Positions 42,657 through 50,602 of a DNA stretch of 64,000 nt are shown piece by piece. A program made the translations under genes and the position numbers. The DNA is taken from contig JAISIC010000009.1 of NCBI GenBank assembly GCA_031262225.1, positions 24,463-88,462 on the forward strand, given 5' to 3'. The notes under the pieces were generated by a model. It searched no databases, was not told the DNA's origin, and was given only the letters and a program-made list of their open reading frames with translations. How positions within the stretch are numbered: the first letter of the stretch is position 1; the number at the start of each line of letters is the position of its first letter. The DNA is from Ruminococcus sp. (GTDB lineage Bacteria; Bacillota; Clostridia; Oscillospirales; Ruminococcaceae).

Positions 42657-44441
42657 CTATTCATATTTATACGTCTTAATCAGTGTCCCGTCACGTGTTA
42701 AAACTGCGTTGTCGGTTATATTATTGCCGAAAGTAAGCCCTGTAAGTGCAATAAGTCCGCCTTGTAATTCTATCTCAGTGTAAAAATCGCCGTCCGCACT
42801 TATCTGCACTTCGTCTTTGCCGTCACAGCACCACACAATGCCTTCATTTATAAAATATAATTTATCGCCGTCAATCACCACATCGTCAAAAACGAAATCC
42901 CGCCAATGCGTAGCAAAATCCATCAGCCCGCCGATAACAAGCATTTTTTCACCGTCCGGCACAGCGTAATAAAGTGCTTTGCCGGTATTAAAATAATACA
43001 CGGCATCTCCCTTTTCGGTCGGAAAATAAAACTGTGCTTCGCCGGTAATTAAAAACGGGGTCTCGGTCTTCTTCTCATACACATCATAGCGGTATATTAC
43101 ATTGTTTTTAAGGTAAGTTATAATTCTTCCGTCACGCGAGATGTTATAATTCATCTCCTTGCCGTCATAGGATGTGTGGTCTTTATCCTCGGGATCGTTT
43201 CCTTCATTTGCGATATCAGATAGTATAGTTTCTGCTGTAAACTTCCCATCGTCAAATCCGCGGATATAGTAAAGATTATTGTTCGTGAAAAATGTTCCGG
43301 CAAAGCTGTCTATACCGTATACGCCGTCCGAACCGCCTGTTTTCGCGATTTTATCGGGGAAGAGATGAGGCAGCTCATCCCCCTCTATCTCCTCCATGCC
43401 CGTAAGAATACATATCGGTTTTTCAGCATCTTTTGAAATATAAAGGTTGTCATCGATTGCGTACATAATCTCTGTTCGATCTTTATTGAAACTGTATGTA
43501 AGAGTTTTTTCCCCTTCGCTCATGTCATAAAGCAACCGTAGCTGTTCATTCTTTTTTTGTGCGTATACAGCGTTGTCATTCATGTAGTATATAATTTCGC
43601 CGTTGTCTGTTATCGCAAAAGGATTAATATTCGTACCGACTAAGGTTGACCTTCCGTTTGTATAACAATACCACGATTTTTTACCGTTATCCGTTTGGGA
43701 ATATAAAACTGTTTGTCCGTCCGGGGAAATGAAGAATGCGTAAGGCTCATAGCATTTCTCGGTTATAAGATGTTTTTCCTTGCCGTCCCATAAGTAAAGG
43801 TTCGCTTTGTATTCGTCACTGTCCGAATAGGCGATACCGTTGCCCGACGGTGCTATTTTGAAATACTGTGCGTAGTAATCAATAAAAACCGGCTCCATAT
43901 CTTCATCCGAAATATAGAAAAGCTGATAACCTGCCGATTGAATATAGGCGGCTTTTTTGTTGTCGAGGCTGTAATCAAGATAGTTATTCCACACAGCCAT
44001 GGTATCTTTTGTAGTAATCTGTTCGCCGTCGGCTCTGAAAATAAAAGTGTTCCCGCTGTATTTTTCATTGTATCCGTGTGTTATTAAAAGACCGTCATCA
44101 CCGAAGATATAATCTTTATCTTCGATTTTCATTTCCGATAAAACGTCGTAAGTGTAATCAGTTTCGCTTGAGGTTGCAGTGAATGATTCCGTTTCTGTTT
44201 TTTTATTATCTGACGTTTTGGGCGGTACTGTTGTTTCTGTCTGTATGTTATCATCAATTAAAACTGTCGTGATTTCTGCAGTTGCAGTTGTTGTCCTATT
44301 TGAAAGGGTACTCATAGCTATAAAAGCTTCCTCGGCTGTTTCGTATGATTCGGGCAATTCCGTCACTTCCGGGTTACAAGCACACATCGAAAACGCCGTT
44401 GTGAGTGCGATTGCGAGAGCTTTTATCCTTGATTTTTTCAT
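42657..44441 (-). CDS. Lipoprotein with beta-propeller-like repeats
   Basis: 594 aa from the ATG at 44441 (GAAAGG upstream). Signal peptide with lipobox (FSMCAC), a long Thr/Glu linker, then about 450 residues of repeating short strands with Asp/Gly turns (DGLLITHGYNE, DNKKAAYIQSAGYQLFYISD, PDGQTVLYSQTD, DNGEIIYYMNDNAVYAQ), the pattern of TolB/DUF5050-like propellers. It would be a surface protein that binds a ligand or reports on the envelope. It has its own promoter and is read towards the AAA-FtsH gene 61 nt away. A role together with that system is possible but not shown. Confidence 0.78.
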   Translation of the reverse strand: MKKSRIKALAIALTTAFSMCACNPEVTELPESYETAEEAFIAMSTLSNRTTTATAEITTVLIDDNIQTETTVPPKTSDNKKTETESFTATSSETDYTYDVLSEMKIEDKDYIFGDDGLLITHGYNEKYSGNTFIFRADGEQITTKDTMAVWNNYLDYSLDNKKAAYIQSAGYQLFYISDEDMEPVFIDYYAQYFKIAPSGNGIAYSDSDEYKANLYLWDGKEKHLITEKCYEPYAFFISPDGQTVLYSQTDNGKKSWYCYTNGRSTLVGTNINPFAITDNGEIIYYMNDNAVYAQKKNEQLRLLYDMSEGEKTLTYSFNKDRTEIMYAIDDNLYISKDAEKPICILTGMEEIEGDELPHLFPDKIAKTGGSDGVYGIDSFAGTFFTNNNLYYIRGFDDGKFTAETILSDIANEGNDPEDKDHTSYDGKEMNYNISRDGRIITYLKNNVIYRYDVYEKKTETPFLITGEAQFYFPTEKGDAVYYFNTGKALYYAVPDGEKMLVIGGLMDFATHWRDFVFDDVVIDGDKLYFINEGIVWCCDGKDEVQISADGDFYTEIELQGGLIALTGLTFGNNITDNAVLTRDGTLIKTYKYE

Positions 44442-44464
44442 GGCGTTCACCTTTCTTTGCCTTA

Positions 44465-44493
44465 ATACTACCATAAATAATGTATTTTGTCAA
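44465..44493 (-). promoter_or_regulatory. SigA promoter of the propeller lipoprotein gene
   Basis: TTGACA (44493-44488), 17 bp, TAGTAT (44470-44465) on the minus strand, with TG one base before the -10. Confidence 0.8.
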
Positions 44494-44523
44494 GCTAAAG
44501 TTAATAACAAAGGTGTTCGAAAA

Positions 44524-44580
44524 ATATCTGCACATACCACTTGCATATCTGCACATAATGTGCTATACTATATGCAGATA
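44524..44580 (+). promoter_or_regulatory. fic promoter with repeated operator motif
   Basis: Promoter TTGCAT (44541-44546), 17 bp, TATACT (44564-44569). Two exact copies of ATATCTGCACATA lie at 44524-44536 and 44545-44557, 21 bp apart (two helical turns); the second overlaps the -35. A shorter inverted copy, TATGCAGATA, sits at 44571-44580 over the start point. GCACATAATGTGC (44551-44563) is itself a palindrome. This is the look of a repressor operator; the winged-helix tail of Fic is a candidate binder. Confidence 0.8.
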
Positions 44581-44598
44581 ATAATAGCGGAGGAGATT

Positions 44599-45645
44599 AT
44601 GCGAAAATTTGATTATTCGTTTTTAGAAACAGGAATGCTTCCGGCAGGGCTTGTGAATATTGTAGGTGCGATTGCCGAGCTTAAAGAACGCGAAAGTGAA
44701 CGTAAACAAAACAACGCGGTAATTTTCACACGCCTTGAAAGCATTGCGAAGGTGCAGTCAATAAAGGGGTCTAATGAGATTGAGGGTATCATCACAAGCG
44801 ATTTGCGTATCAATGAAATTGTCAACCAAAACAGCGCACCTCTAAATCACAATGAAGCAGAAATTGCAGGATACCGTGATGCCCTTGCCATCGTTCACGA
44901 CAATTATGCCGATTTGGATATTCGCGAGCGTGATATCCTGCATTTGCACGAAGTTATGCTTTCCTATTCGCCTGTGAACGGAGGACAATATAAACAAAGT
45001 GATAATCTGATTATGGAGATTGCGTCCGATGGTTCAAGGCGTGTACGTTTTTCTCCTACATCAGCCATTGAAACAACTGAAACAATGGAACAGATGATTC
45101 TTGCTTACATGGATGCAAGAAGTAATTACGGTATCAATCAGCTCTTGTTGATCCCTTGTGTTATTTTGGATTTCCTGTGTATCCACCCGTTTGCGGACGG
45201 AAACGGCAGAATTTCGCGGTTATTGTCGCTGCTACTGCTATACAAAAATGGGTTTGATGCAGGAAAATATATCTCGTTTGAGGAACAAATCAATAAAAAT
45301 AAAGCCTCGTATTACGAAGCTTTAAGGGTTAGCTCTGAAAAATGGCACGATGGCACAAACAGTTATTTTCCGTTTATAGAGAACTTTACGGCAACCTTGC
45401 TGTATTGCTATAAAGAACTTGACAAACGCTTTGCGGTTGTGAATGCATCGAAAACAACAAAACGAGAACGAGTGGAAGTAACAGTCTTGAATAGTCTGTT
45501 ACCGATTTCAAAACAGGAAATCTGTTATGTTCTGCCGGATGTCAGCCCTACAACAATTGAAGCCGCCCTTGCCGGTCTGGTCAAAAACGGTATCGTCGAA
45601 AAAGTCGGTACAGCGAGAAATACTAAGTATGTTAAAAATAAATGA
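44599..45645 (+). CDS. Class II Fic-domain protein with N-terminal inhibitory motif and C-terminal winged helix
   Basis: 348 aa from the ATG at 44599 (GGAGGAG upstream). Fic enzymes usually transfer AMP from ATP to Ser, Thr or Tyr of target proteins. The N-terminal Fic_N part contains the inhibitory helix motif S-N-E-I-E-G, which places it in class II (self-inhibited). The active-site loop is HPFADGNGR with catalytic His. The last ~70 residues (VEVTVLNSLLPISKQEICYVLPDVSPTTIEAALAGLVKNGIV) are a winged helix, as in Fic proteins that regulate their own gene. A long open frame upstream is antisense to the lipoprotein gene and is not coding. mazEF follows 76 nt later. Confidence 0.93.
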   Translation: MRKFDYSFLETGMLPAGLVNIVGAIAELKERESERKQNNAVIFTRLESIAKVQSIKGSNEIEGIITSDLRINEIVNQNSAPLNHNEAEIAGYRDALAIVHDNYADLDIRERDILHLHEVMLSYSPVNGGQYKQSDNLIMEIASDGSRRVRFSPTSAIETTETMEQMILAYMDARSNYGINQLLLIPCVILDFLCIHPFADGNGRISRLLSLLLLYKNGFDAGKYISFEEQINKNKASYYEALRVSSEKWHDGTNSYFPFIENFTATLLYCYKELDKRFAVVNASKTTKRERVEVTVLNSLLPISKQEICYVLPDVSPTTIEAALAGLVKNGIVEKVGTARNTKYVKNK

Positions 45646-45651
45646 AACGGC

Positions 45652-45703
45652 TTGACAAATCTCGAATAATGATATATAATATATCTATAATATCTGTAAT
45701 ATC
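45652..45703 (+). promoter_or_regulatory. mazEF promoter with downstream direct repeats
   Basis: Perfect SigA consensus TTGACA (45652-45657), 17 bp, TATAAT (45675-45680). Just after it come TAATATC at 45688-45694 and 45697-45703 (9-bp period), with a looser copy at 45677-45685. They cover the start site, as expected for autoregulation by the MazE-MazF complex. Confidence 0.8.
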
Positions 45704-45721
45704 AACTAAGAGAGGCTATTT

Positions 45722-45973
45722 ATGGAAAGAACTATAAATTTAGGTTATTGGGGTAAATCAATCGGTTTGCGATTGCCGAAGAATGTTACAGAAGCCTTGG
45801 GTTTAGATAGTAATTCTTCCGTCAGTTACGTTTTGACGGATAATAAAGAACTGATTATCAAGCCCGTTTACGAACACAAAACAATCAAAGAGCGTTTCAA
45901 AAACTACACCGGGAGCTATCACGGCGAAGAGCTTGACTGGGGAGAGGATGTCGGGGAGGAAATAATAAAGTGA
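45722..45973 (+). CDS. mazE: MazE-type antitoxin (AbrB-like)
   Basis: 83 aa. The first ~45 residues are a swapped-hairpin AbrB-like DNA-binding domain (NLGYWGKSIGLRLPKNVTEALGL...LIIKP). The acidic C-terminal tail (GSYHGEELDWGEDVGEE) would wrap around the toxin. It binds its own promoter in known systems, and the repeats at 45677-45703 fit. Its stop overlaps the toxin start (GTGA). Confidence 0.92.
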   Translation: MERTINLGYWGKSIGLRLPKNVTEALGLDSNSSVSYVLTDNKELIIKPVYEHKTIKERFKNYTGSYHGEELDWGEDVGEEIIK

Positions 45974-46302
45974 GAGAATTAAAACAGGGAGATATTATCA
46001 AACTCTGCTTATCGCCGACAAAAGGACATGAGCAAGCAGGATTCCGACCCGCTGTTGTGGTGAGCAATAATGATTTTAACGCTCTTACAAAAAATAAGCT
46101 CATCTGCCCGATAACGTCAACCGACAGAGGTTATCCGGCACACGTTGCTCTCGATAACCGAACCATTACACACGGTTTCGTTATGTGCGATCAAATCCGA
46201 ACCGTCACTCCTGCCTCACGCGATGCAGAGTATATAGAATCCGTGCCGCCCGATATTTTAGATGAGATTTTGGACATATTGCATGGGTTGATTGAGAAGT
46301 GA
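45970..46302 (+). CDS. mazF: MazF-type endoribonuclease toxin
   Basis: 110 aa, complete, starting at a GTG (45970) that overlaps the antitoxin stop. PemK/MazF family: GDIIKLCLSPTKGHEQAGFRPAVVVSNNDFN carries the conserved GHEQ.GxRPAVV motif with the catalytic Arg, and ICPITST supplies the catalytic Thr. It would cut mRNA at short sequence sites when freed from MazE. The target sequence cannot be read here. It looks intact and active. Confidence 0.94.
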   Translation: MRELKQGDIIKLCLSPTKGHEQAGFRPAVVVSNNDFNALTKNKLICPITSTDRGYPAHVALDNRTITHGFVMCDQIRTVTPASRDAEYIESVPPDILDEILDILHGLIEK

Positions 46303-46333
46303 GGTATATTTACCTTCCAATTGAAAATTTTCC

Positions 46334-46385
46334 TTGACATTACGTGAAATTTCGGTTATAATAGAATTGTATTCGATATTTCACG
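46334..46385 (+). promoter_or_regulatory. Promoter and inverted-repeat operator of the DUF4143 ATPase gene
   Basis: Perfect SigA consensus TTGACA (46334-46339), 17 bp, TATAAT (46357-46362). Inverted arms CGTGAAATTTCG (46343-46354) and CGATATTTCACG (46374-46385) flank the -10, one between the two boxes and one downstream, 10 of 12 positions matching. Binding of a dimer to both would block the promoter. Confidence 0.78.
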
Positions 46386-46402
46386 AAAAAGAAGGTTCTT
46401 TT

Positions 46403-47638
46403 ATGTATTATAAACGTCATATTGAAGCTACGATTAAGCGGATTACGAAGCGTAAACCTGTTGTTGTCATTACCGGTGCAAGGCAGGTCGGGAAATCGAC
46501 AATGCTTAATAAGGCTTTCGGCGATTATAGCAGCGTTTCGCTCAACCGCCCGCTTGTTAGGAGCAGTGCTAAAGATAATCCCTCGCTCTTTTTTGAGCAA
46601 AACAAGCCGCCTGTAATTGTCGATGAAATACAAAAAGTGCCGGAGCTTTTCGATTATGTGAAGGACGTTGTAGATTCTGACAACGCCGAAAAGACGGGGC
46701 AGTTTTATCTCACCGGCTCACAAAGCCAAAAGCTGATGGAACGTGTTAGCGACAGCCTTGCAGGACGTGCAGGAATAGTAAAGATGCTCGGGCTTTCCTG
46801 TCGTGAGCTTGATGGTCTGTCATACACTAAACCTTTTCTACCGACAAAAACGCATATTGATGAGATTTCTAAATCTGCACCCGATTTTAATTACGATTCC
46901 TTAATCACGCGGATTCATAAAGGATATTTCCCCGAACTTTATAAAACCGAAAGTGACCTTGACGATTGGAACGACTATTACGACTCATATTTTCAAACCT
47001 ATATTGAAAAAGACGTAAAAGAAGTCCTCAATATCCGCGATGAAATTGCCTTTGTGAAATTCGTGCGGGCTTGTGCAAGTTTGTCGGGGGAAATGATAAA
47101 CTACGTAACCCTCGGCGAAATGTGCGGTAAAGATGTGGGAACGGTTAAATCGTGGCTGTCGGTTTTGGTGTCAAGCGGGCTTGTTTATCTCCTTGAACCC
47201 TATCACAATAACTTCAGCAAGCGGCTTGTGAAATCGCCGAAAATGTACTTTCTTGATACAGGACTTGCTTGCTTTTTGCTCGGTTGGAATACTCCTACAC
47301 AACTTGTAAACGGTGCGGCATGGGGGCATATCTTTGAAAGCTTTGTATTCGCGGAAATTCTCAAAAGTTACTATAACGTCGGGAAAACCTCACCGCAGAT
47401 TTTCTATTACCGTGATACCGATAAAAACGAAATTGATCTGCTTATAAAAAACGGCGATGTGCTTCACCCGATAGAGATTAAGACCACAAGCGACCCGACA
47501 AAATCCATGGTTTCTTCATTCAAACAAATAAACAAAATCCCCGATATGAAAGTCGGGGAGGGCGCGATTATCTGCCTTGCGAAGGATGTTTTACCGCTTA
47601 AAGATGACGTTTGGATTCTGCCGGGGAGTAAAATTTAG
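46403..47638 (+). CDS. AAA_14/DUF4143 ATPase
   Basis: 411 aa from the ATG at 46403 (AAGG upstream). N-terminal ATPase with Walker A TGARQVGKST and Walker B VIVDEIQKVPELFDYVK, plus the LTGSQS sensor. The C-terminal DUF4143 part contains a PD-(D/E)xK-like strand pattern (NEIDLLIKN...HPIEIKTT). This widespread family is found in accessory regions of bacteria and archaea; its biological role is not settled. Its own operator-bearing promoter next to Fic and MazEF suggests a selfish or defence-type gene. Confidence 0.9.
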   Translation: MYYKRHIEATIKRITKRKPVVVITGARQVGKSTMLNKAFGDYSSVSLNRPLVRSSAKDNPSLFFEQNKPPVIVDEIQKVPELFDYVKDVVDSDNAEKTGQFYLTGSQSQKLMERVSDSLAGRAGIVKMLGLSCRELDGLSYTKPFLPTKTHIDEISKSAPDFNYDSLITRIHKGYFPELYKTESDLDDWNDYYDSYFQTYIEKDVKEVLNIRDEIAFVKFVRACASLSGEMINYVTLGEMCGKDVGTVKSWLSVLVSSGLVYLLEPYHNNFSKRLVKSPKMYFLDTGLACFLLGWNTPTQLVNGAAWGHIFESFVFAEILKSYYNVGKTSPQIFYYRDTDKNEIDLLIKNGDVLHPIEIKTTSDPTKSMVSSFKQINKIPDMKVGEGAIICLAKDVLPLKDDVWILPGSKI

Positions 47639-47671
47639 GGGAAAGTAGTTTAAGGTTTGAGAGGATCCGTG

Positions 47672-48205
47672 ATGAAATTTTTAAAAATTTTAGCTATTGT
47701 TGTAATGATACCTGTATTTATTATAGGGATGATATATGCAATTGATCTTTCTATGAGGATTATATCGCAACAGAATCATACAAAAGAATATGAATTAATG
47801 TGCAAAAACATTGAAGAGAACAGCGAATACTACGTGAATTTTTCAAAAAAGTTAATTTCACTATATGAAGAATTCGGCTATGATGAATTTGATTTTGAAA
47901 ACGGCGAAAGTGAGCTTGAATACGATATCAAGAGTGATTTATTGGGTAACAAAGGTTTTATACGAAATGAATTGGGAATCACTTATGTTCGGTTAGTATA
48001 TCCGGACAGCATTAAAGGATTTTGGATGATTAACTACAACTTAACTTTTCGGTATTACTATGATCGGTACTGGATTGTTTATATTCCCGATGAGTATATG
48101 GATGAAGAAACAATCGATATGTTAAGCAAAGAGCATTTTGGTTCAAACTTAAACAATGTAAAAGGTAATCTGTTTGTTTCATGGATTCCTGAAAATCGCC
48201 ATTAA
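47672..48205 (+). CDS. Small membrane-anchored hypothetical protein
   Basis: 177 aa from the ATG at 47672 (GAGAGG upstream). One N-terminal span (LKILAIVVMIPVFIIGMIYAI) is followed by an external or cytoplasmic domain rich in Tyr, Asn and Glu, with coiled-coil potential near EYELMCKNIEENSEYYVNFSKKL. No family recognised. The base composition is visibly more AT-rich than the core genes, which suggests recent arrival. It lies at the edge of the accessory block, next to tRNA-Thr. Confidence 0.6.
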   Translation: MKFLKILAIVVMIPVFIIGMIYAIDLSMRIISQQNHTKEYELMCKNIEENSEYYVNFSKKLISLYEEFGYDEFDFENGESELEYDIKSDLLGNKGFIRNELGITYVRLVYPDSIKGFWMINYNLTFRYYYDRYWIVYIPDEYMDEETIDMLSKEHFGSNLNNVKGNLFVSWIPENRH

Positions 48206-48241
48206 TAAGAGAACATAAAAACGCTATACAATAGCATACAG

Positions 48242-48297
48242 TTAAAAATTGTAAAAGCCCACCCAAATCCCATTCACACAGGGTTTTAGAGGGCTTT
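48242..48297 (-). terminator. Terminator of the rpsT-tRNA-Thr transcript
   Basis: AAAGCCC (48254-48260) pairs with GGGCTTT (48291-48297), with an inner ACCC/GGGT pairing. On the minus strand the stem is followed by TTTTACAATTTTT. Confidence 0.7.
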
Positions 48298-48305
48298 CAT
48301 AAGGC

Positions 48306-48378
48306 AGCTTGTGACCGGATTCGAACCAGCGACCTGCTCATTACGAATGAGCTGCACTACCGACTGTGCTACACAAGC
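48306..48378 (-). tRNA. tRNA-Thr (anticodon CGT)
   Basis: 73 nt on the minus strand with a 7-bp acceptor stem (GCTTGTG/CACAAGC), D-stem GCAC/GTGC, anticodon arm GCTCA-TTCGTAA-TGAGC reading CGT, and a T-arm with TTCGAAT. The 3' CCA is not encoded. It lies downstream of rpsT on the same strand. Confidence 0.95.
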
Positions 48379-48463
48379 GGATACGGAAAATCAGCACGGC
48401 TTTTTAATGCCGTGCAATCTTCGTATTATTTAAAAATTTTATCGCTTTTGGACAAAAAAGCTA

Positions 48464-48721
48464 CTACTTTGCGGCGTTGAGCTGACGAGCGAGGCGGGAT
48501 TTTTTGCGTGCAACGTTGTTTTTATGGAGGATCCCCTTAGAAGCGGCTTTGTCAAGCTTTATTACTGCGGTCTTCACAGCTTCTGCTGCACCTTCGCCGC
48601 TCACGAGTGCTGCGTCCGCTTTTTTAAGTGTGCTCTTGAGATTGCTCTTTACGGCTTTGTTACGCATTGCACGAACTGCCTGTGTTTTAACTCTCTTGGA
48701 TGCGGATTTGATGTTAGGCAT
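48464..48721 (-). CDS. rpsT: 30S ribosomal protein S20
   Basis: 85 aa, a primary binder of 16S rRNA. Lys/Arg/Ala-rich helical protein with the typical start MPNIKSASKRVKTQAVR and end NNVARKKSRLARQLNA. A GGAGG site precedes the ATG. It is read from a strong promoter (48787-48815) and probably co-transcribed with tRNA-Thr. Confidence 0.97.
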   Translation of the reverse strand: MPNIKSASKRVKTQAVRAMRNKAVKSNLKSTLKKADAALVSGEGAAEAVKTAVIKLDKAASKGILHKNNVARKKSRLARQLNAAK

Positions 48722-48786
48722 TTATTCCTCCGAATTTTAACATAAAATATATATAATAAGTTTTTGGTTTATCAGACTTAATCATA

Positions 48787-48815
48787 ATTATATCATAGCA
48801 GGATAGAAATTGCAA
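48787..48815 (-). promoter_or_regulatory. SigA promoter of rpsT
   Basis: TTGCAA (48815-48810), 17 bp, TATAAT (48792-48787) on the minus strand, with TG one base before the -10. The leader to the ATG at 48721 is about 60 nt. Confidence 0.88.
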
Positions 48816-48884
48816 GAGGTTTTTCTTATAAGAGTTGTAAAAAATGTGCGAGATAATTTGTGAAAAATGCACAAAATAATATGC

Positions 48885-48913
48885 TTGCAAAATTTTTCAA
48901 ACTATGATATACT
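48885..48913 (+). promoter_or_regulatory. SigA promoter of the CBS-alr-prmC operon
   Basis: TTGCAA (48885-48890), 17 bp, TATACT (48908-48913). The leader to the ATG at 48961 is about 40 nt. Confidence 0.82.
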
Positions 48914-48960
48914 TTATATTGAGGTAATATGCAAGCAAAATTTATTATTTAAGAGATATT

Positions 48961-49359
48961 ATGAATATTTTATTCCTGCTCCAGCCAAAATCAGAGGTGG
49001 CACTTCTTTCCGACACCTCCTCTGTCGGCGATGCAATCAAAGCTTTTGCGGAGTTTCGTTTCTCCGCCATCCCCGTGACCAACGCGGACGGTGAATATTT
49101 CGGAACGGTAACCGCGACCGATTTTTTAAGCTTTGTTTTAAGCGGTGATTCCTTTGATGACAAAAAGGTAGGCGAGATTTTAGACCGCTCAAAAAATCCC
49201 CCTGTCCGTATCACAGCAAAGCTTGATGACCTTCTGGAACTTGTTATGGACCAAAACTTTGTTCCTGTTGTCGATGATCGCAACTGTTTCATGGGGATTG
49301 TCACCAGAAAACGTATCATGCGGTATTACTACTATGACAGGCTTAAAGCTCATGAGTAA
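48961..49359 (+). CDS. Two-CBS-domain protein
   Basis: 132 aa made of two CBS motifs and little else: LSDTSSVGDAIKAFAEFRFSAIPVTNADGEYFGTVTATDFL (first) and the stretch ending FVPVVDDRNCFMGIVTRKRIM (second). Such pairs bind adenine nucleotides and act as energy or ligand sensors. It overlaps the start of alr by 8 nt, so it is co-translated with it, and may adjust alanine racemase or a neighbour; this is context inference only. Confidence 0.88.
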   Translation: MNILFLLQPKSEVALLSDTSSVGDAIKAFAEFRFSAIPVTNADGEYFGTVTATDFLSFVLSGDSFDDKKVGEILDRSKNPPVRITAKLDDLLELVMDQNFVPVVDDRNCFMGIVTRKRIMRYYYYDRLKAHE

Positions 49360-50593
49360 CTTTAACAGCGAAAGCCTTTGTGAGGGATATCGCAAAGACT
49401 GTCTGCGGCTTTTCGCCGAAATTGACCTTGATGCCGCACTTTATAACCTCTCCGAGCTTAAAAAGCTTATCAAGCCCAAAAAGACGGAGATTATGTGCGT
49501 CATAAAGGCTAACGGATACGGGCACGACGACACCACCCTCTGCAAGGTGCTAAGCGAGGCGGGTGTGCGTTATTTTGCCGTATCAAACATAGACGAGGCG
49601 GTGAAGCTCCGCAAGGGCGGCTGTGAAGGTGAAATTCTCATCTTAGGCTACACCCACCCCGCATATGTCCCGAAACTTCTGGAATATAACATAATCCAGA
49701 CCGTCACAGGGCTTTCCCACGCTGAAAGTTTGGCGGCAGAAGTTGATCCGAATGCCGATTCAATGTCTCCGCTTCGCATACATATTAAGATAGACACAGG
49801 CATGGGCAGACTGGGCATCAAACTTCACGATTTTGACAAGGCTTTAACCGAGGTTATTGCGATTTCAAAGCTTCCCGGGCTTAAGGCAGAAGGCATTTTC
49901 ACCCATCTTGCGGCGGCGGATTCCGGCGTTTCGGACGATATCGACTTCACAGCCGCCCAAACCGAGTGCTTCTTCTTCCTTGCCGACGAGTGCGAACGCG
50001 CCGGAGTGAAGTTTATTCACCGGCACTGCTTCAATTCGGCGGGCGGGCTGATGCACTATGACCCGCGTTCAACCCTCGCCAGGTTCGGCGTTGCTATTTA
50101 TGGGCTTAAACCCGATGTCGGTATGAAGATGCCGGTGAAGCTTGTGCCTGTCATGGCTCTTCGCAGTCATATCGTCGAGATAAAAAAGCTTTTCAAAGGC
50201 GAGACGGTGAGCTATGGGCGAACCTTCACAGCACCGTCTGACATGAAGATTGCGGTAGTATCTGTGGGTTACGCCGACGGCTATCCGAGAGCATTATCGT
50301 CATACGGCAATAATCCGAACGGATTCATGCTTATCCACGGCAAACCTGCAAATATCTTGGGACGGGTCTGCATGGATCAGACTGTGGTTGATGTGACGGA
50401 TATCGACAATGCGGCGGTAGGTTCGCTCGTGACACTGATCGGGAGCGATGGAGATTGTAAAATAACCGCCGACGGCCTTGCTGTCATGGCGGATACAATC
50501 GGTTATGAGATTGTCTGCGGAATCGGGCTTCGCGTTCCGAGGCTTATATACAAAGGCGGCAAGCTCATTAAGGTCATTGATTATTACAGTTAG
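49352..50593 (+). CDS. alr: Alanine racemase
   Basis: PLP-dependent enzyme supplying D-alanine for peptidoglycan. 413 aa from the ATG at 49352, inside the end of the CBS gene; a longer in-frame start would overlap that gene extensively. PLP Lys is K52 in VIKANGYGHD. Other landmarks are HIKIDTGMGRLG, ARFGVAIYGLKPD, VSYGRTFTA with the VGYADGYPR segment, and GRVCMDQTVVDVT. The N-terminal extension of about 20 residues (MSNFNSESLCEGYRKDCLR) is longer than usual. prmC follows after 9 nt. Confidence 0.95.
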   Translation: MSNFNSESLCEGYRKDCLRLFAEIDLDAALYNLSELKKLIKPKKTEIMCVIKANGYGHDDTTLCKVLSEAGVRYFAVSNIDEAVKLRKGGCEGEILILGYTHPAYVPKLLEYNIIQTVTGLSHAESLAAEVDPNADSMSPLRIHIKIDTGMGRLGIKLHDFDKALTEVIAISKLPGLKAEGIFTHLAAADSGVSDDIDFTAAQTECFFFLADECERAGVKFIHRHCFNSAGGLMHYDPRSTLARFGVAIYGLKPDVGMKMPVKLVPVMALRSHIVEIKKLFKGETVSYGRTFTAPSDMKIAVVSVGYADGYPRALSSYGNNPNGFMLIHGKPANILGRVCMDQTVVDVTDIDNAAVGSLVTLIGSDGDCKITADGLAVMADTIGYEIVCGIGLRVPRLIYKGGKLIKVIDYYS

Positions 50594-50602
50594 GGGACGA
50601 TT

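Noticed and set aside
44179..44598. 140-codon in-frame extension upstream of the Fic gene
   Set aside because: It lies antisense to the lipoprotein gene and crosses the fic promoter and operator; the ATG at 44599 has a strong ribosome site.
48840..48880. TGTGC...GCACA half-sites near the CBS-alr promoter as a further copy of the fic-type operator
   Set aside because: Arms are too short and loosely spaced to separate from chance in AT-rich DNA.
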